A stretch of 64,000 nucleotides of DNA from Streptomyces flaveolus (GCF_000716535.1 NZ_JNWV01000007.1:1-64000); one strand, 5' to 3'; counted from the first letter of the stretch, positions 25,443-35,475 are shown. Numbers and translations: made by a program. Notes: generated by a model from the sequence alone, not told the origin.

Positions 25443-25904
25443 TCAGCTGTGCGCGGCCAGGACGCCCGAGGCGAAGGCCGTGTCGCACACCGGGCGGGCG
25501 TACGACTGGGCGCGCGAGGCGCCGTAGATGTGCACCGCGGCCCTGCCGAGGGCACGGGCGATGGAGGAGCAGTGCCGGGCCAGCGAGGGGCGGCCGTTGA
25601 CGGCCTGCTGGAGGTGGGTGAGGACCACCCCCGGGTTCTTGTGCTGCAGCTCGGTCATCAGCTGGTCGCGGAGCACGTCCTGCGGGGCGCGGGTGACCTT
25701 CTTGGCGGAGACCTCCGCCGACGAGATGTCGGAGGCGGCCAGCACCGAGCTGGAGGGGCTCCCCGTCCAGTTGACCCGGGTGACCGCGAGGGTCCCGGAG
25801 AGCACCAGGACGACGGGCAGGACGAGGGCGAGAGTGCGGCCGATCCGGCGGGCAGGGCCGCCCCGATGGCCACGTCGCGTCTGTGGGGTGGTGGAGTGCT
25901 TCAC
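25443..25904 (-). CDS. hypothetical membrane-anchored or secreted protein
   Basis: A 153-aa protein with a basic N-terminus (residues 1-22) and one hydrophobic segment (about residues 24-43: TLALVLPVVLVLSGTLAV), either a signal anchor or an uncleaved signal. The rest is extracellular-looking, with two Cys (near 112 and 141) that could pair. No family recognised. TACCCT ends 7 nt before ATG 25904 (leaderless-type promoter). Confidence 0.7.
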   Translation of the reverse strand: MKHSTTPQTRRGHRGGPARRIGRTLALVLPVVLVLSGTLAVTRVNWTGSPSSSVLAASDISSAEVSAKKVTRAPQDVLRDQLMTELQHKNPGVVLTHLQQAVNGRPSLARHCSSIARALGRAAVHIYGASRAQSYARPVCDTAFASGVLAAHS

Positions 25905-26071
25905 GCGTGTGAGGGTAGCGCCCAGTGATGATTTGGAGACATTGAGTCACTCTTATGGGGGATGAGAAGGCGCTGATTTCCGGGTAACGGGTTGACGAAG
26001 CCCCCACAACAAGATCCACGACGAGATCAACTGCGAGACCCCGCGACGCGACCCGACGACGGGACCAAGCG

Positions 26072-26108
26072 GGAAGGGCCCCGCACGCCGAGCGCGCGGG
26101 GCCCTTCC
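26072..26108. terminator. terminator of msiK
   Basis: Perfect 13-bp stem GGAAGGGCCCCGC / GCGGGGCCCTTCC directly after the msiK stop on the minus strand. Confidence 0.9.
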
Positions 26109-26122
26109 GATGCCGGAGGCCG

Positions 26123-27259
<1,137 letters not shown>

Positions 27260-27318
27260 GGTGAATGGGCCCCCTTCTACCGGCAGGAACGTGCCGGACG
27301 ATCCGTTGTAGGAAGGTG

Positions 27319-27334
27319 GTTGGTGTAGTCCACG
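27319..27334. promoter_or_regulatory. DasR-responsive element (dre)-like site upstream of msiK
   Basis: GTTGGTGTAGTCCACG matches 11 of 16 bases of the dre consensus ACTGGTCTAGACCACT as I recall it, including the GGTxTAGxCCA core. It lies about 60 nt before the msiK start, suggesting control by the GlcNAc-responsive repressor DasR. Confidence 0.55.
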
Positions 27335-27466
27335 CGAGTGAACTGGATCGAGACGGTACCTGGCGTTCACTCGATCTGTCAGTACCTGGACCCATGTGAA
27401 CTTCGCGGAAATTCTCGACGGGACGGCCCCGAGACCTGGGTACACTGCACGGGCACCCAGGTGCAC

Positions 27467-27540
27467 GCCTCCTTAGCTCAGCTGGTCAGAGCGCCGCTCT
27501 TGTAAAGCGAAGGTCGTCGGTTCGAATCCGACAGGGGGCT
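27467..27540 (+). tRNA. tRNA-Thr (anticodon TGT)
   Basis: A 74-nt cloverleaf. Acceptor GCCTCCT pairs with AGGGGGC (one G-T pair); the D stem is GCTC/GAGC; the anticodon loop is CTTGTAA with TGT at positions 34-36; the T arm GTCGG-TTCGAAT-CCGAC is perfect. No CCA is encoded. The outer anticodon-stem pair is a C-A mismatch. Its 3' end is a possible integration site for the accessory stretch that follows. Confidence 0.95.
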
Positions 27541-28071
27541 CTCTCCATACCGCGCTGAACTGGGGGTCCCCCCCGTTTCAGGCGTTCCGTGCGGCCTCGG
27601 ACTCGTCGTCCGGGGCCGTTCGCGCGAGCGGATGCGGCGCCATTGCCCGGCCGGGCTGCGGTTCCCCCGGAATCCGGTCGCGTCTCGCTCGGCTTCAGGC
27701 TCCCCGCCATCACTCGTTCGACCGAGTGTCTCTTTCAGGTCGGCGCCGGCCGCGTGGGCACGCTGTCCGGCCGACGCCTGGAAGGCGGCGATCGCGTCCA
27801 CCCTGCTGCGACTCAGGCACGCGCTGGTGGCGCCCTCACGGCCGGCGACAGAACAGAGCGGTCACCGGGGACAGGACGGGTCCTACGGGACGCACGTGGA
27901 GCACTCCGCACCCGGTCCCGGTCCCCGTGGACCAGCCGGCCACGCGTCAAGGTCAGGTCGACGCATTCGGCCTGATCCGATGTTATGTCCCCGGCCTCGC
28001 CCTCGGCGCGGACAGGACCGCGTCCACCGCCTGACCCGCACGCGCAGACAGTCGCCTCAGCCTCGCTCTTT
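27541..28071. other. gene-poor stretch after tRNA-Thr
   Basis: About 530 bp with no supported gene. A GGGGGTCCCCCC hairpin lies near 27560. Overlapping open frames on both strands have no Shine-Dalgarno. The minus-strand frame that reads through the tRNA gives the DSNRRPSLYKS peptide, a common false call. Confidence 0.6.
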
Positions 28072-28230
28072 CTATCGGCGCCTCAGCGCTCTCCGGATCA
28101 GCAGGAAGGCAGCGATGGCGATCAGGACAACCCCCATGAAGATCACAACTGCCCCGACGACGACCAGGAGCGTCCCGAGCAGGATCAAAATCGCCCCGAT
28201 GGTGAGAAGAAACATCGCGAGAACCGTCAC
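28072..28230 (-). CDS. small two-helix membrane protein
   Basis: 52 aa, two hydrophobic helices and an Arg-rich cytoplasmic end (LLIRRALRRR). GTG 28230 is chosen for the GGAGG Shine-Dalgarno 5 nt upstream; ATG 28215 would shorten it by five residues. No family recognised. The helices are separated by only a few residues, so it likely forms a hairpin in the membrane. Confidence 0.6.
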   Translation of the reverse strand: MTVLAMFLLTIGAILILLGTLLVVVGAVVIFMGVVLIAIAAFLLIRRALRRR

Positions 28231-28528
28231 GGTCGCCTCCAGGGCCCCCTCCGACTGTGACCCCCGCTGACCCCCTGTCGCAACGTATCCGGACAAGTAA
28301 TGTGCCACCCCTGGCAGTGCCCGCCTGCTGGGGTCCGGACCCATCGCGGGCCAGAAAACCGCTTTGATCGGCCAGGAAGCCCTGCCTGTCCTGTCATGGA
28401 GTGAGGCCGGCCTGGCAGGTAGCCGATCCGGACAAAGGGCCTGCGCTGCCGCAATCTCTCTCCGGAGGAGGCAGATGGCTCGGCACCGCCTTGGGAGCTG
28501 ATGCCGGCCTGCTGGGACGCCGTCCCGG

Positions 28529-28773
28529 CTACTGCGCACTGCGGATCACAGTGGTGGCCGTGCTCTACGTCGGCGGGTGGATCGCCGTCGCGCTTGGGCA
28601 TGCCGATCCTGACGGGGAAAGACCGCCCGGACTTCCTGCATCGCCAAGTGCTCACCTCACGCAACGTGCGCGGCGGCTGGTTCACCGAGGTCGCGCTGGG
28701 CGGGCTGAACCATCGGATCGAGCACCGCCTGTTCCCCAGCGTGCCCAGCCCCAACCTGCGCCGGAACCTCCGG
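28529..28773 (+). pseudogene. fatty acid desaturase remnant
   Basis: The plus frame starting at 28597 reads GMPILTGKDRPDFLHRQVLTSRNVRGG (abbreviated) then LGGLNHRIEHRLFPSVPSPNLRR, which is the C-terminal block of acyl-CoA/fatty acid desaturases. The final His box, normally QIEHH, is RIEHR, and the preceding membrane part (TVVAVLYVGGWIAVALG) is in a different frame at 28529-28600. The catalytic N-terminal half is missing. This is a deleted and frameshifted relic. Confidence 0.75.
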
Positions 28774-29130
28774 CGCACGAGCCCTCCCGGCGGAAACCGG
28801 GTCGCACCTTCCCTGCTCGGTGCCGGCACCCCAGGCACCAGAAGCACTCCGCGTACCGGAGACCGCGGGGCAGGCAGGGCCGCCTCGATCGAAAGCGGCC
28901 CCGGGAGCGGATTCATCCGCGCATCCGGGTGAACGCGCCGGATAATCGGAAGTATGCATTCCCTAATAATTGGCCCGCATTCGAGGGCTTAACGATTGGA
29001 AATCGCGAAATTCCCTCGCCTTCTGTGGATGCCTGAAGATTCCTCCGTAATATGCGCCATCAGATCAAGGCTCCCCGGGCGTTTGGTTAGGGCCCGGTAT
29101 GCCACGGCCCCCACAGAAATTGGCCTCTTG

Positions 29131-30591
29131 ATGAAGCTGAAGATCCCCCTTACGGCTCGCCGCCGCACCTTGCCCGGCTTGCTGGCCTCGGCCCTCGCCG
29201 CGACGGTGGCCGCCGCGATGGTCGTCCTGTCGCCCACGCAGGCAGTCGCCATCGCCACGCCCGTACCGCTGGCCACCGCCGCGAGCTTCTCCGTCCTGGC
29301 GGGTGCAGGAGTCACCAACACCGGCCCCACGGTGATCGGCCACGATCTCGGGACGCACCCGAACCCGGCCATCACCGGTTTCCCGCCCGGCGAAGTACTC
29401 GGAGCGGTGCACGCCGCTGACGCGGTGGCGCTCCAGGCCAAGTCCGACCTGGTCACGGCGTACAACAACGCGGCCGGCCAGGCCACGGACTTCGCGCTCG
29501 CGGCGGGAATCGGCAACGGCACCACCCTGCTTCCGGGTGTCTACACCGCTTCCTCCGGTGTCGGGCTCACCGGTGATCTGATTCTGGACGCCCGGGGGAA
29601 CCCGAATTCGGTCTGGGTGTTCCAGATTCCGGAGGCCCTGACGACGGCGTCCTCCAGCCGGGTTCTCCTGACGAACGGCGCCTCGCCGTGCAACGTGTAC
29701 TGGCAGATCGGCAGTTCGGCCACTCTCGGCACGAATTCCACCTTCGTCGGCACCATCATGGCTCTGACGGACATCCATGTGACCACGGGGACGAATATCG
29801 AGGGCCGGGCGCTGGCACGCAATGGTGCCGTGACGCTTGACACGAACCGGATCTTCCTCGGCTCCTGCTCCACCGGCACCACCGGCGGCACCACGGCCGG
29901 GACGACCACCGGCACCACCACGACCGGGACGACCACCGGCACCACGGCCGGGACGACCGCCGGCACCACCACGGCCGGGACGACCGCCGGCACCACCACG
30001 GCCGGGACGACCACCGGCACCACGGCCGGGACGACCGCCGGCACCACCACGGCCGGGACGACCACCGGCACCACGGCCGGGACGACCATCGGCACCACGG
30101 CCGGAACCACCACCGGCACCACGGCCGGAACCACCACCGCCGGAACGACCGGTGGGACCAGCACGGGTGGACTGACGAACGGCACCATTCTCGGTGCGAC
30201 CGGTGGGGGTGTGATCAGCGGCGGCCTCCTGGGCGGCCCCCTCGTCACCGGGGGTGCCGGCACCGCGGGCAACACCGCTGGTAACTCCGCGGGCAACAGC
30301 GCCGGGAACACCGCGGGCAACACCGCCGGTGGCGGGCACGGCGGCGCGCCGGGCGGACCGGGCCATGGTGGCGACTCCCACCAGGGCAAGCCGGGTGATG
30401 AGCACCAGGGCGTGCACGGCAAGCCCGGCCACGGCCATGGCGAGAAGCCGGACGTGCACAACGGCTACGGCTACGGCAGTAAGCCGAAGATCGAGGACTA
30501 CATGGACTACGGGGACTCCAAGGGCCACCAGGGCTCCAAGGGCTCCGACGGGTCCGGGGTCCACGAAGGCGACAAGAGCCACGAGGACTAG
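29131..30591 (+). CDS. DUF3494 ice-binding-like adhesin with Thr-Gly repeat tail
   Basis: A 486-aa secreted protein. Residues 1-45 are a signal peptide. Residues 46-250 form a DUF3494 (ice-binding-like beta-helix) domain, recognisable from ASFSVLAGAGVTNTGPTVI and the repeated TLLPGVYTASSGVGLTGDLILDARGNP. About 100 residues of Thr-Gly repeats follow, then a Gly/Asn/His-rich stretch and an acidic, Gly/Lys/His-rich end. No cell-wall sorting signal is present. ATG 29131 is used because the signal peptide begins there. It probably acts outside the cell as a surface or matrix protein. Confidence 0.85.
   Translation: MKLKIPLTARRRTLPGLLASALAATVAAAMVVLSPTQAVAIATPVPLATAASFSVLAGAGVTNTGPTVIGHDLGTHPNPAITGFPPGEVLGAVHAADAVALQAKSDLVTAYNNAAGQATDFALAAGIGNGTTLLPGVYTASSGVGLTGDLILDARGNPNSVWVFQIPEALTTASSSRVLLTNGASPCNVYWQIGSSATLGTNSTFVGTIMALTDIHVTTGTNIEGRALARNGAVTLDTNRIFLGSCSTGTTGGTTAGTTTGTTTTGTTTGTTAGTTAGTTTAGTTAGTTTAGTTTGTTAGTTAGTTTAGTTTGTTAGTTIGTTAGTTTGTTAGTTTAGTTGGTSTGGLTNGTILGATGGGVISGGLLGGPLVTGGAGTAGNTAGNSAGNSAGNTAGNTAGGGHGGAPGGPGHGGDSHQGKPGDEHQGVHGKPGHGHGEKPDVHNGYGYGSKPKIEDYMDYGDSKGHQGSKGSDGSGVHEGDKSHED
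29874..30162 (+). repeat. coding Thr-Gly tandem repeat
   Basis: Repeats of ACC-GGC/GCC-ACC codons encode blocks such as GTTAGTT and GTTTAGTTAG. The units keep to the frame of the DUF3494 gene throughout. Such Thr-rich tails can be glycosylated. Confidence 0.85.
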
Positions 30592-30724
30592 GCGACGGAC
30601 TTCGCGAAGTTCCTTCCTCAGATGACGGCGCGCGGCGGGACCTCGATTCCGCCGCGCGTCGCCGGCGCGAGTCCACGGAAACCCCAGGCGCCGGACAGCG
30701 ACAGGTGAGAAGGCAGGGTGGACG

Positions 30725-31444
30725 GTGTCGAGCGGAATCGAATCAGCGGTTGTGAGGAAACGTGGGCAGTCCGGTTCCGGACCCCTCCCGGGGGAGGGCC
30801 GTGACGACGCGGACCCGCTTGCCACCATGCACGTCGGTGCCCGCGTGCTGAGAGCCGGGCTGCACAGTGCCGTGGGCCTGTGTCTGGTGGTGGCTCTGGT
30901 CCATGTCGCCGTCGTCTTCCTCGCCGTGGCACCCTCCAATGCCCTTTCACGGCGGTACAGCCAGCAGATCAACGCATGGGTGTACCCCCTCTTCGAACAG
31001 AACTGGCGGCTCTTCGCCCCCAACCCCGACTCCTTCAACCGGCAGATCCTGGCGAGAACCGCGCGCACCGACTCGGACGGGTCGATGCGGGTGAGCCCGT
31101 GGCTCGACCTGACCGCCGCGGACCGTGCCGCGGTCGAGCACCATGTGTTCCCGAGCCACACGGCTCAGAACCTCCTGCGCCGCGCCTGGTCCTCCTACGT
31201 CGACACTCACGGAGCGGACGACGTGCCCCGCTCGGAACGGGCCGCGATGATGCAGACGTATTTGAGCAACATCGCCGCGGACCGCGTCGCCGACCAGGAC
31301 AAAGGCCGAAGGTTCGACTTCATTCAGCTCCGGGTCGTCACACGGTCCGTCGCCGCGCCCGACGCGCCGGCCGGCAACCGCCCGCAGACGCCCGTCGAGA
31401 ACCGGCTCCTGCCCTGGTGGAAGGTGACCCCCCATGGGAAGTGA
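30725..31444 (+). CDS. DUF5819 family membrane-anchored protein
   Basis: A 239-aa protein: one N-terminal membrane segment (residues about 48-70, GLCLVVALVHVAVVFLAVA) and an extracytoplasmic domain containing the family core (YPLFEQNWRLFAPNPDSFNRQILARTA). DUF5819 proteins are regularly encoded beside an HTTM membrane protein, as here. GTG 30725 follows an AGGCAGGGTGG stretch. It overlaps the HTTM gene by 11 bp. It may be a partner or substrate-presenting subunit of the HTTM protein (inference). Confidence 0.85.
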   Translation: MSSGIESAVVRKRGQSGSGPLPGEGRDDADPLATMHVGARVLRAGLHSAVGLCLVVALVHVAVVFLAVAPSNALSRRYSQQINAWVYPLFEQNWRLFAPNPDSFNRQILARTARTDSDGSMRVSPWLDLTAADRAAVEHHVFPSHTAQNLLRRAWSSYVDTHGADDVPRSERAAMMQTYLSNIAADRVADQDKGRRFDFIQLRVVTRSVAAPDAPAGNRPQTPVENRLLPWWKVTPHGK

Positions 31445-32654
31445 ACACAACCGCGATGTCCCCGCCACGGCAGGCACGCCAGGCCCCCCCGCCGACCGGA
31501 AGCCCCTGCCGGCGGGCGCGGGTTCCGAACGGCTGCTCACCCGGGCCGGCGCTCTCTGGGCGCTCGTCACCGGTCAGCCGGTCTCTCTCTACGCCACGTC
31601 GGTTCTGCGTATCGGTTACGGGTCGCTCTATCTGGTCTTTCTCCTGCGTGAGTTCCCGCACCGGCACGAGATCTGGGGCCCCGGCTCCCCGTGGACAGCC
31701 GCGCTGGCGGCCGAGCTCTTCGACCAGACGGGCTGGTACAGCGTCCTGATCCTGTCGGACAGCCGTGGCTACTTCGAACTGTGCTACGCGCTGGCTCTCG
31801 TGACGTCCGCGCTGTTCATGCTGGGCTGGCGGACCCGCGCCACGTCCGTCCTGTTCGCCGTCGTGGTGACGTCGTTCCATGCGAGAGCGATCTTCATGAC
31901 GGACGGGGGCGACAACCTGATCCTGCTGATGGCCCTGTACCTCGTGCTCACCGCGTGCGGTCGGCGCTGGTCCCTCGACGCGCGCAGAGAGCGGCTGAAG
32001 ACGGCGCGTGCGGACGGCGCGCCGACGCGGGCGCGGAGTCTTGTCGTGCAGGACCTGCGTGCGACCCGCCGGACGTTGGTCACTGTGGTGCACAACTGCG
32101 CCGTATTCGTCATCGCGGCGCAGGTCTGCTTCCTGTACGGGTCAGCGGGTCTGTACAAAGTCCAGGGCTCATTCTGGGGTGACGGCACCGCTCTCCACTA
32201 CGTGCTGAACCTCGAACTCTTCCAGCCCTGGCCGGCGCTCTCCCATGTGCTGGACCAGTACCCGATCGTGATCTCGGCCGTCAGCTACCTGACCGTGCTC
32301 ACCCAGGTCGCCTTCCCCTTCGTGCTGTTCGGGCGGCTCAAGTACCCCGTTCTCGTCATGCTGCTGAGCATGCACGTCGGCATCGCGGTAGTCCTGGGAC
32401 TGCCCCTCTTCTCGGGGGCGATGATCATCGCGGATGCCGTGTTCCTTCCCGACCGCCTGTACACCGTCCTGCCTCACCTCCTTCGGCGCGGTACCAAGCG
32501 ATGCGGCGTGCCTGCGCCGGGGCAGGGAACAGGACTCGGAACCGTACCCCCGCAGGGTGGTCGCACGGACAGCCCGGAAGAACGCTGGCCGATGTCCCGC
32601 CCGGCAAGCGGTCGCGGTGGTCCGGCACCGTCCGGCCCGACGGTGACGCAATAG
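31434..32654 (+). CDS. HTTM domain membrane protein (vitamin K-dependent carboxylase-like)
   Basis: A 406-aa multi-helix membrane protein of the HTTM family, the bacterial relatives of vitamin K-dependent gamma-glutamyl carboxylase. Typical blocks are LRIGYGSLYLVFLLREFPHRH, FHARAIFMTDGGDNLILLMALYLVL, and FLYGSAGLYKVQGSFWGDGTALHYVL. It overlaps the DUF5819 gene and follows the DUF3494 protein. The C-terminal 50 residues are hydrophilic and disordered. The enzymatic activity of bacterial members is mostly unproven. Confidence 0.88.
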   Translation: MGSEHNRDVPATAGTPGPPADRKPLPAGAGSERLLTRAGALWALVTGQPVSLYATSVLRIGYGSLYLVFLLREFPHRHEIWGPGSPWTAALAAELFDQTGWYSVLILSDSRGYFELCYALALVTSALFMLGWRTRATSVLFAVVVTSFHARAIFMTDGGDNLILLMALYLVLTACGRRWSLDARRERLKTARADGAPTRARSLVVQDLRATRRTLVTVVHNCAVFVIAAQVCFLYGSAGLYKVQGSFWGDGTALHYVLNLELFQPWPALSHVLDQYPIVISAVSYLTVLTQVAFPFVLFGRLKYPVLVMLLSMHVGIAVVLGLPLFSGAMIIADAVFLPDRLYTVLPHLLRRGTKRCGVPAPGQGTGLGTVPPQGGRTDSPEERWPMSRPASGRGGPAPSGPTVTQ

Positions 32655-33028
32655 AAGCCGCGTGGACCCGCTGAGCCGGCGTCGGCTCACCCCGGACCGG
32701 TCCGGCCCCCAGGAAATCGTTACGACGAAGCCACCGCCCGGCTCGTGAACGCCCCGCGCGGAACGGTGACGCCTTCCGTGCGCCGGGTACGCAGGACCAG
32801 GTCCCCGGAACACGGTCAGGGGAACTGCGGCAGGCGCTGAGGCAGCGCCGGGAGGTCATCCGGCGGGTACTCCACATCCATGCGGCCACTGCTCCGCGTC
32901 GCGGCGGGACGCGGAGTAGTGTGGGCGGTACCGAGGGCATTCCGCACACCGGCTTCCACGCCGGGTCGTTCTCGGCGAAAGATGAAACCCGGGCCGCCGC
33001 AGAGGCGGCCCGGAGACGGGTCCGCATC
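32655..33028. other. intergenic region
   Basis: About 370 bp. A small inverted repeat AGCCGGCGTCGGCT lies near 32675 after the HTTM stop and may act as a terminator. Otherwise it contains the promoter region for the DUF5994 gene; no gene seen. Confidence 0.55.
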
Positions 33029-33622
33029 ATGTCGGCGACCTTGCACCCCACCCCGCACCGCGAGCCCGTCGCAGCCCCGGCCGCGCGTCTCGCATTGAAG
33101 ACCGACGGCACCTCCCGCGGACTCCTGGACGGCGCATGGTGGCCCCGCTCCCGGGATCTGCTGAGCGAACTGCCGGCACTCATCGACGTGCTGGACCCCT
33201 TGTGGGGCCGCATCACCCGCATCGCCGTCAACCCGGAGCACTGGCCGGTCATCCCCCGCCAGGTTCCCGTGGACGGCCACATCGTCAAGGTCGGCTGGTT
33301 CACCCCGGAGCTCGACCCGCACAAGCTGCTGCTGCTCTCCTACGGCACCGGCCGCTGGGATCTCCTGGTCGTCCCGCCCGGGACCGGGGCGGAGTCGGCG
33401 GCCCGGTTGATGGCTGCCGCGTCCGACTACGACGGACCGCCACTGACCGCGAGCGCGCTCATCGCCGCGGACGAGGCCCGACACGGCGTCTCCGCGGCCG
33501 ACCGGCCACTGGACCCGGACGAGGCAGGAGAGGACGAGGGCGGCGGCGCTTCCGCGGTGCCCGCAGTTCCCCGCCCCACCGGTGCGCCCGACCGGGCCAG
33601 CCGACTGATCATCGGTATGTGA
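33029..33622 (+). CDS. DUF5994 family protein
   Basis: A 197-aa cytoplasmic protein with the family pattern ALKTDGTSRGLLDGAWWPRSRDL, NPEHWP, VKVGWF and DLLVVPP; function is unknown. ATG 33029 is the last start before the conserved part; GGAG lies 13 nt upstream. A GGGGASAVPAVPRP-type flexible tail ends the protein. The small membrane gene starts 10 bp after its stop, so the two are likely co-transcribed. Confidence 0.85.
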   Translation: MSATLHPTPHREPVAAPAARLALKTDGTSRGLLDGAWWPRSRDLLSELPALIDVLDPLWGRITRIAVNPEHWPVIPRQVPVDGHIVKVGWFTPELDPHKLLLLSYGTGRWDLLVVPPGTGAESAARLMAAASDYDGPPLTASALIAADEARHGVSAADRPLDPDEAGEDEGGGASAVPAVPRPTGAPDRASRLIIGM

Positions 33623-33632
33623 GGTGGCCGTC

Positions 33633-33908
33633 ATGAACACCGTCCTGACAGCCGCCGTCTTCATGGTCCTCATCGCAGCGGCGGCGTACCTGATCCACCG
33701 GCTCAACATCCAGCACGCCGACAGGATCGCCGGATACCGGTACGGCGCGCCCCTGCCCGGCCGTCGCGGCCGCGGCACGCCGCAGCCCCCGGTGGGACCG
33801 GACCGGATCGAGTCGCCGACCGCCGGAGAACGACGGGACCACCGCGACGGGGGCCGCGGCCGCTTTCCGCCGCGCCGCCGCCGCGGTCGTACCACTCACC
33901 ACTGGTGA
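33633..33908 (+). CDS. small single-helix membrane protein
   Basis: 91 aa: one hydrophobic helix (residues 4-22) and a cytoplasmic tail rich in Arg/Pro/Gly. ATG 33633 has GAGGTG 7 nt upstream; GTG 33624 is the alternative. Translation is probably coupled to the DUF5994 gene. No family recognised. Confidence 0.6.
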   Translation: MNTVLTAAVFMVLIAAAAYLIHRLNIQHADRIAGYRYGAPLPGRRGRGTPQPPVGPDRIESPTAGERRDHRDGGRGRFPPRRRRGRTTHHW

Positions 33909-34055
33909 TCATCCGGTGTCCCCGCCGGCTGCCCGGCCGCGCGCACGGACCGTCGAATCGGCCCGCAGCGACGCGACCGGGCGCGTACACCCGGGCCTTG
34001 GACCGCGCCAGCAGCGGCCACGGCCCACGAACCGAGGCATCTGAACCGAGGCGTC

Positions 34056-34436
34056 ATGAGTCTTCCGCAGCTGAACATCTACCGGCACGACCGGGGCAGG
34101 CGGGCACTGATCACCCTGGCCGGTGAGATCGACCCGGCCACCGCGCCGCAGGTGCGCGCTGCTCTGGAGCGGTGCCTGCATGACGGCATCACCGTCATCG
34201 ACGTCGATCTGACCACCGTCGACCGCTGCGACAGCAGCGGCCTGCGCGTCTTCCTCGACGCGTCGCGGCACGCCGCCGGGGCCCACGTGTCCCTTCGGCT
34301 GCACTACCCGTCCCCGCAGAACGCACGACTGCTCGCGGACATGGGCTCCGATCGTCTGCTCCTGCGATGGTGCCGGGAGAGACGGCGCAGGCCGGCCGAG
34401 TCCCGCGCGTGCGCGAGTGACTCCAGGCTCAGCTGA
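34056..34436 (+). CDS. STAS domain anti-sigma factor antagonist
   Basis: A 126-aa SpoIIAA-like protein. The STAS core is clear: LITLAGEIDPATAPQVRAAL, then IDVDLTTVDRCDSSGLRVFLDA with the phosphorylatable Ser in DSSG, and the LLADMGSDRLLL end. Such proteins bind anti-sigma kinases to free an alternative sigma factor; no cognate kinase or sigma gene lies next to it. The basic C-terminal tail is an extension. Confidence 0.88.
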   Translation: MSLPQLNIYRHDRGRRALITLAGEIDPATAPQVRAALERCLHDGITVIDVDLTTVDRCDSSGLRVFLDASRHAAGAHVSLRLHYPSPQNARLLADMGSDRLLLRWCRERRRRPAESRACASDSRLS

Positions 34437-34599
34437 CCCCGTCCAGGGCCTGTGTCACTTCCCTGGTCGCGTCCTCCAGCGTGCGGCCGCCGAGTGGGGG
34501 AGCCGCGCCGTCCTCTGTCGAGGAGGATGCCGCCCACGCGGTGTCTGCGCTGTGCGAGGAGCCAAGCCTGGGCGGTACCCGCTTCCCACCCGGGCTTCC

Positions 34600-35475
34600 T
34601 CATGCCAGCAGGCGAGCGATCTCCAGTTGCCGTTCCTCGACGGGGCGGCCGTCACCGATGTCCCACAGGGCGTTCTGGAGCAGGCGGCCCAGGGTCCAGG
34701 CGCGGGCCCGGGCGCGGTCCAGGCCGAGGACGTCGGTCATCGCGTCGAAGCGCCAGCGGACCTCGGCCGCGTCGAAGCGGTTGTGCAGGGCGGGCCACAG
34801 TTCGAAGCCGGGGTCGCCGGCCAGTGGCTTGGGGTCGATGGCGAGCCAGTCGGCGCGGTCGGCGGCGAGGACGTTCTCGTCGTGCAGGTCCCAGTGCAGG
34901 AGCCGGTCGCCGGGCTCGTGGACCACCTCGCGTACCGCGGCGGCGCAGTCGGCGACGATCCGGCGGGCCCCCGGGTCCGGGATGCGCGGCAGCGCGCGCG
35001 GTGTCCGTTCCAGCATGGCCTCGGCGATGTCGCCCAGGCGGCGCAGGCCGGGCGGCGCCGGGAAGGACGTGAGGTGGGCCAGCAGCCGGGCGATGACCAG
35101 GACGGCCTCGCGGGTGTCGCCGAGGCCGGCCAGCATCCGGGACTCGTCCAGGCGCTCCAGGAGCATGGTGCCGGTGGCCGGGTCGTGGTCCAGGAGCCGT
35201 ACCGCCCCGTCGCCGTCCCACACGCGCAGTGCGACCGGTTCGCCCACGCTCTCCTCGTCCGTCAGCTGGAGCTTGAGGACCGCGCGGAGGCCGTCGGCGC
35301 GGACGACCGGCAGGACCAGGGCGCTGACGCCGTTCATCGACGGCCCGTCGAGCGTGAGCCGCCAGCGGTGCAGGAAGTCGGCCGCGAGGTCCGGCAGCGC
35401 GGCGATGAACGCCCGCCCCGCCGCGCCGTTGTACGTCTCCTGCGCCTCCGCCAGCTCGCCGGGGATGTCAATCAC
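34600..35475 (-). CDS. aminoglycoside phosphotransferase/streptomycin 6-kinase-like protein
   Basis: A 291-aa APH-fold kinase: nucleotide Lys in RAVLKLQL, catalytic loop HWDLHDENVLAADR, and metal Asp in LAIDPKPLAGDPGFELWP, which is the pattern of the aph(6)-like group. GTG 35475 is chosen over the earlier ATG 35511 because TATCGT ends 7 nt before it (leaderless pattern) and the family starts near IDIPGELAEAQ. Chromosomal members need not confer resistance; the substrate is unknown. It is divergent from the rhomboid-like gene. Confidence 0.88.
   Translation of the reverse strand: MIDIPGELAEAQETYNGAAGRAFIAALPDLAADFLHRWRLTLDGPSMNGVSALVLPVVRADGLRAVLKLQLTDEESVGEPVALRVWDGDGAVRLLDHDPATGTMLLERLDESRMLAGLGDTREAVLVIARLLAHLTSFPAPPGLRRLGDIAEAMLERTPRALPRIPDPGARRIVADCAAAVREVVHEPGDRLLHWDLHDENVLAADRADWLAIDPKPLAGDPGFELWPALHNRFDAAEVRWRFDAMTDVLGLDRARARAWTLGRLLQNALWDIGDGRPVEERQLEIARLLA

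Noticed and set aside
27478..27801. minus-strand frame through tRNA-Thr giving SDSNRRPSLYKSGAL
   Set aside because: A well-known false gene pattern produced by reading tRNA genes in antisense.
29065..31161. 698-aa minus-strand frame
   Set aside because: Reverse translation of the Thr-Gly repeat and the DUF5819 gene; no start signal.
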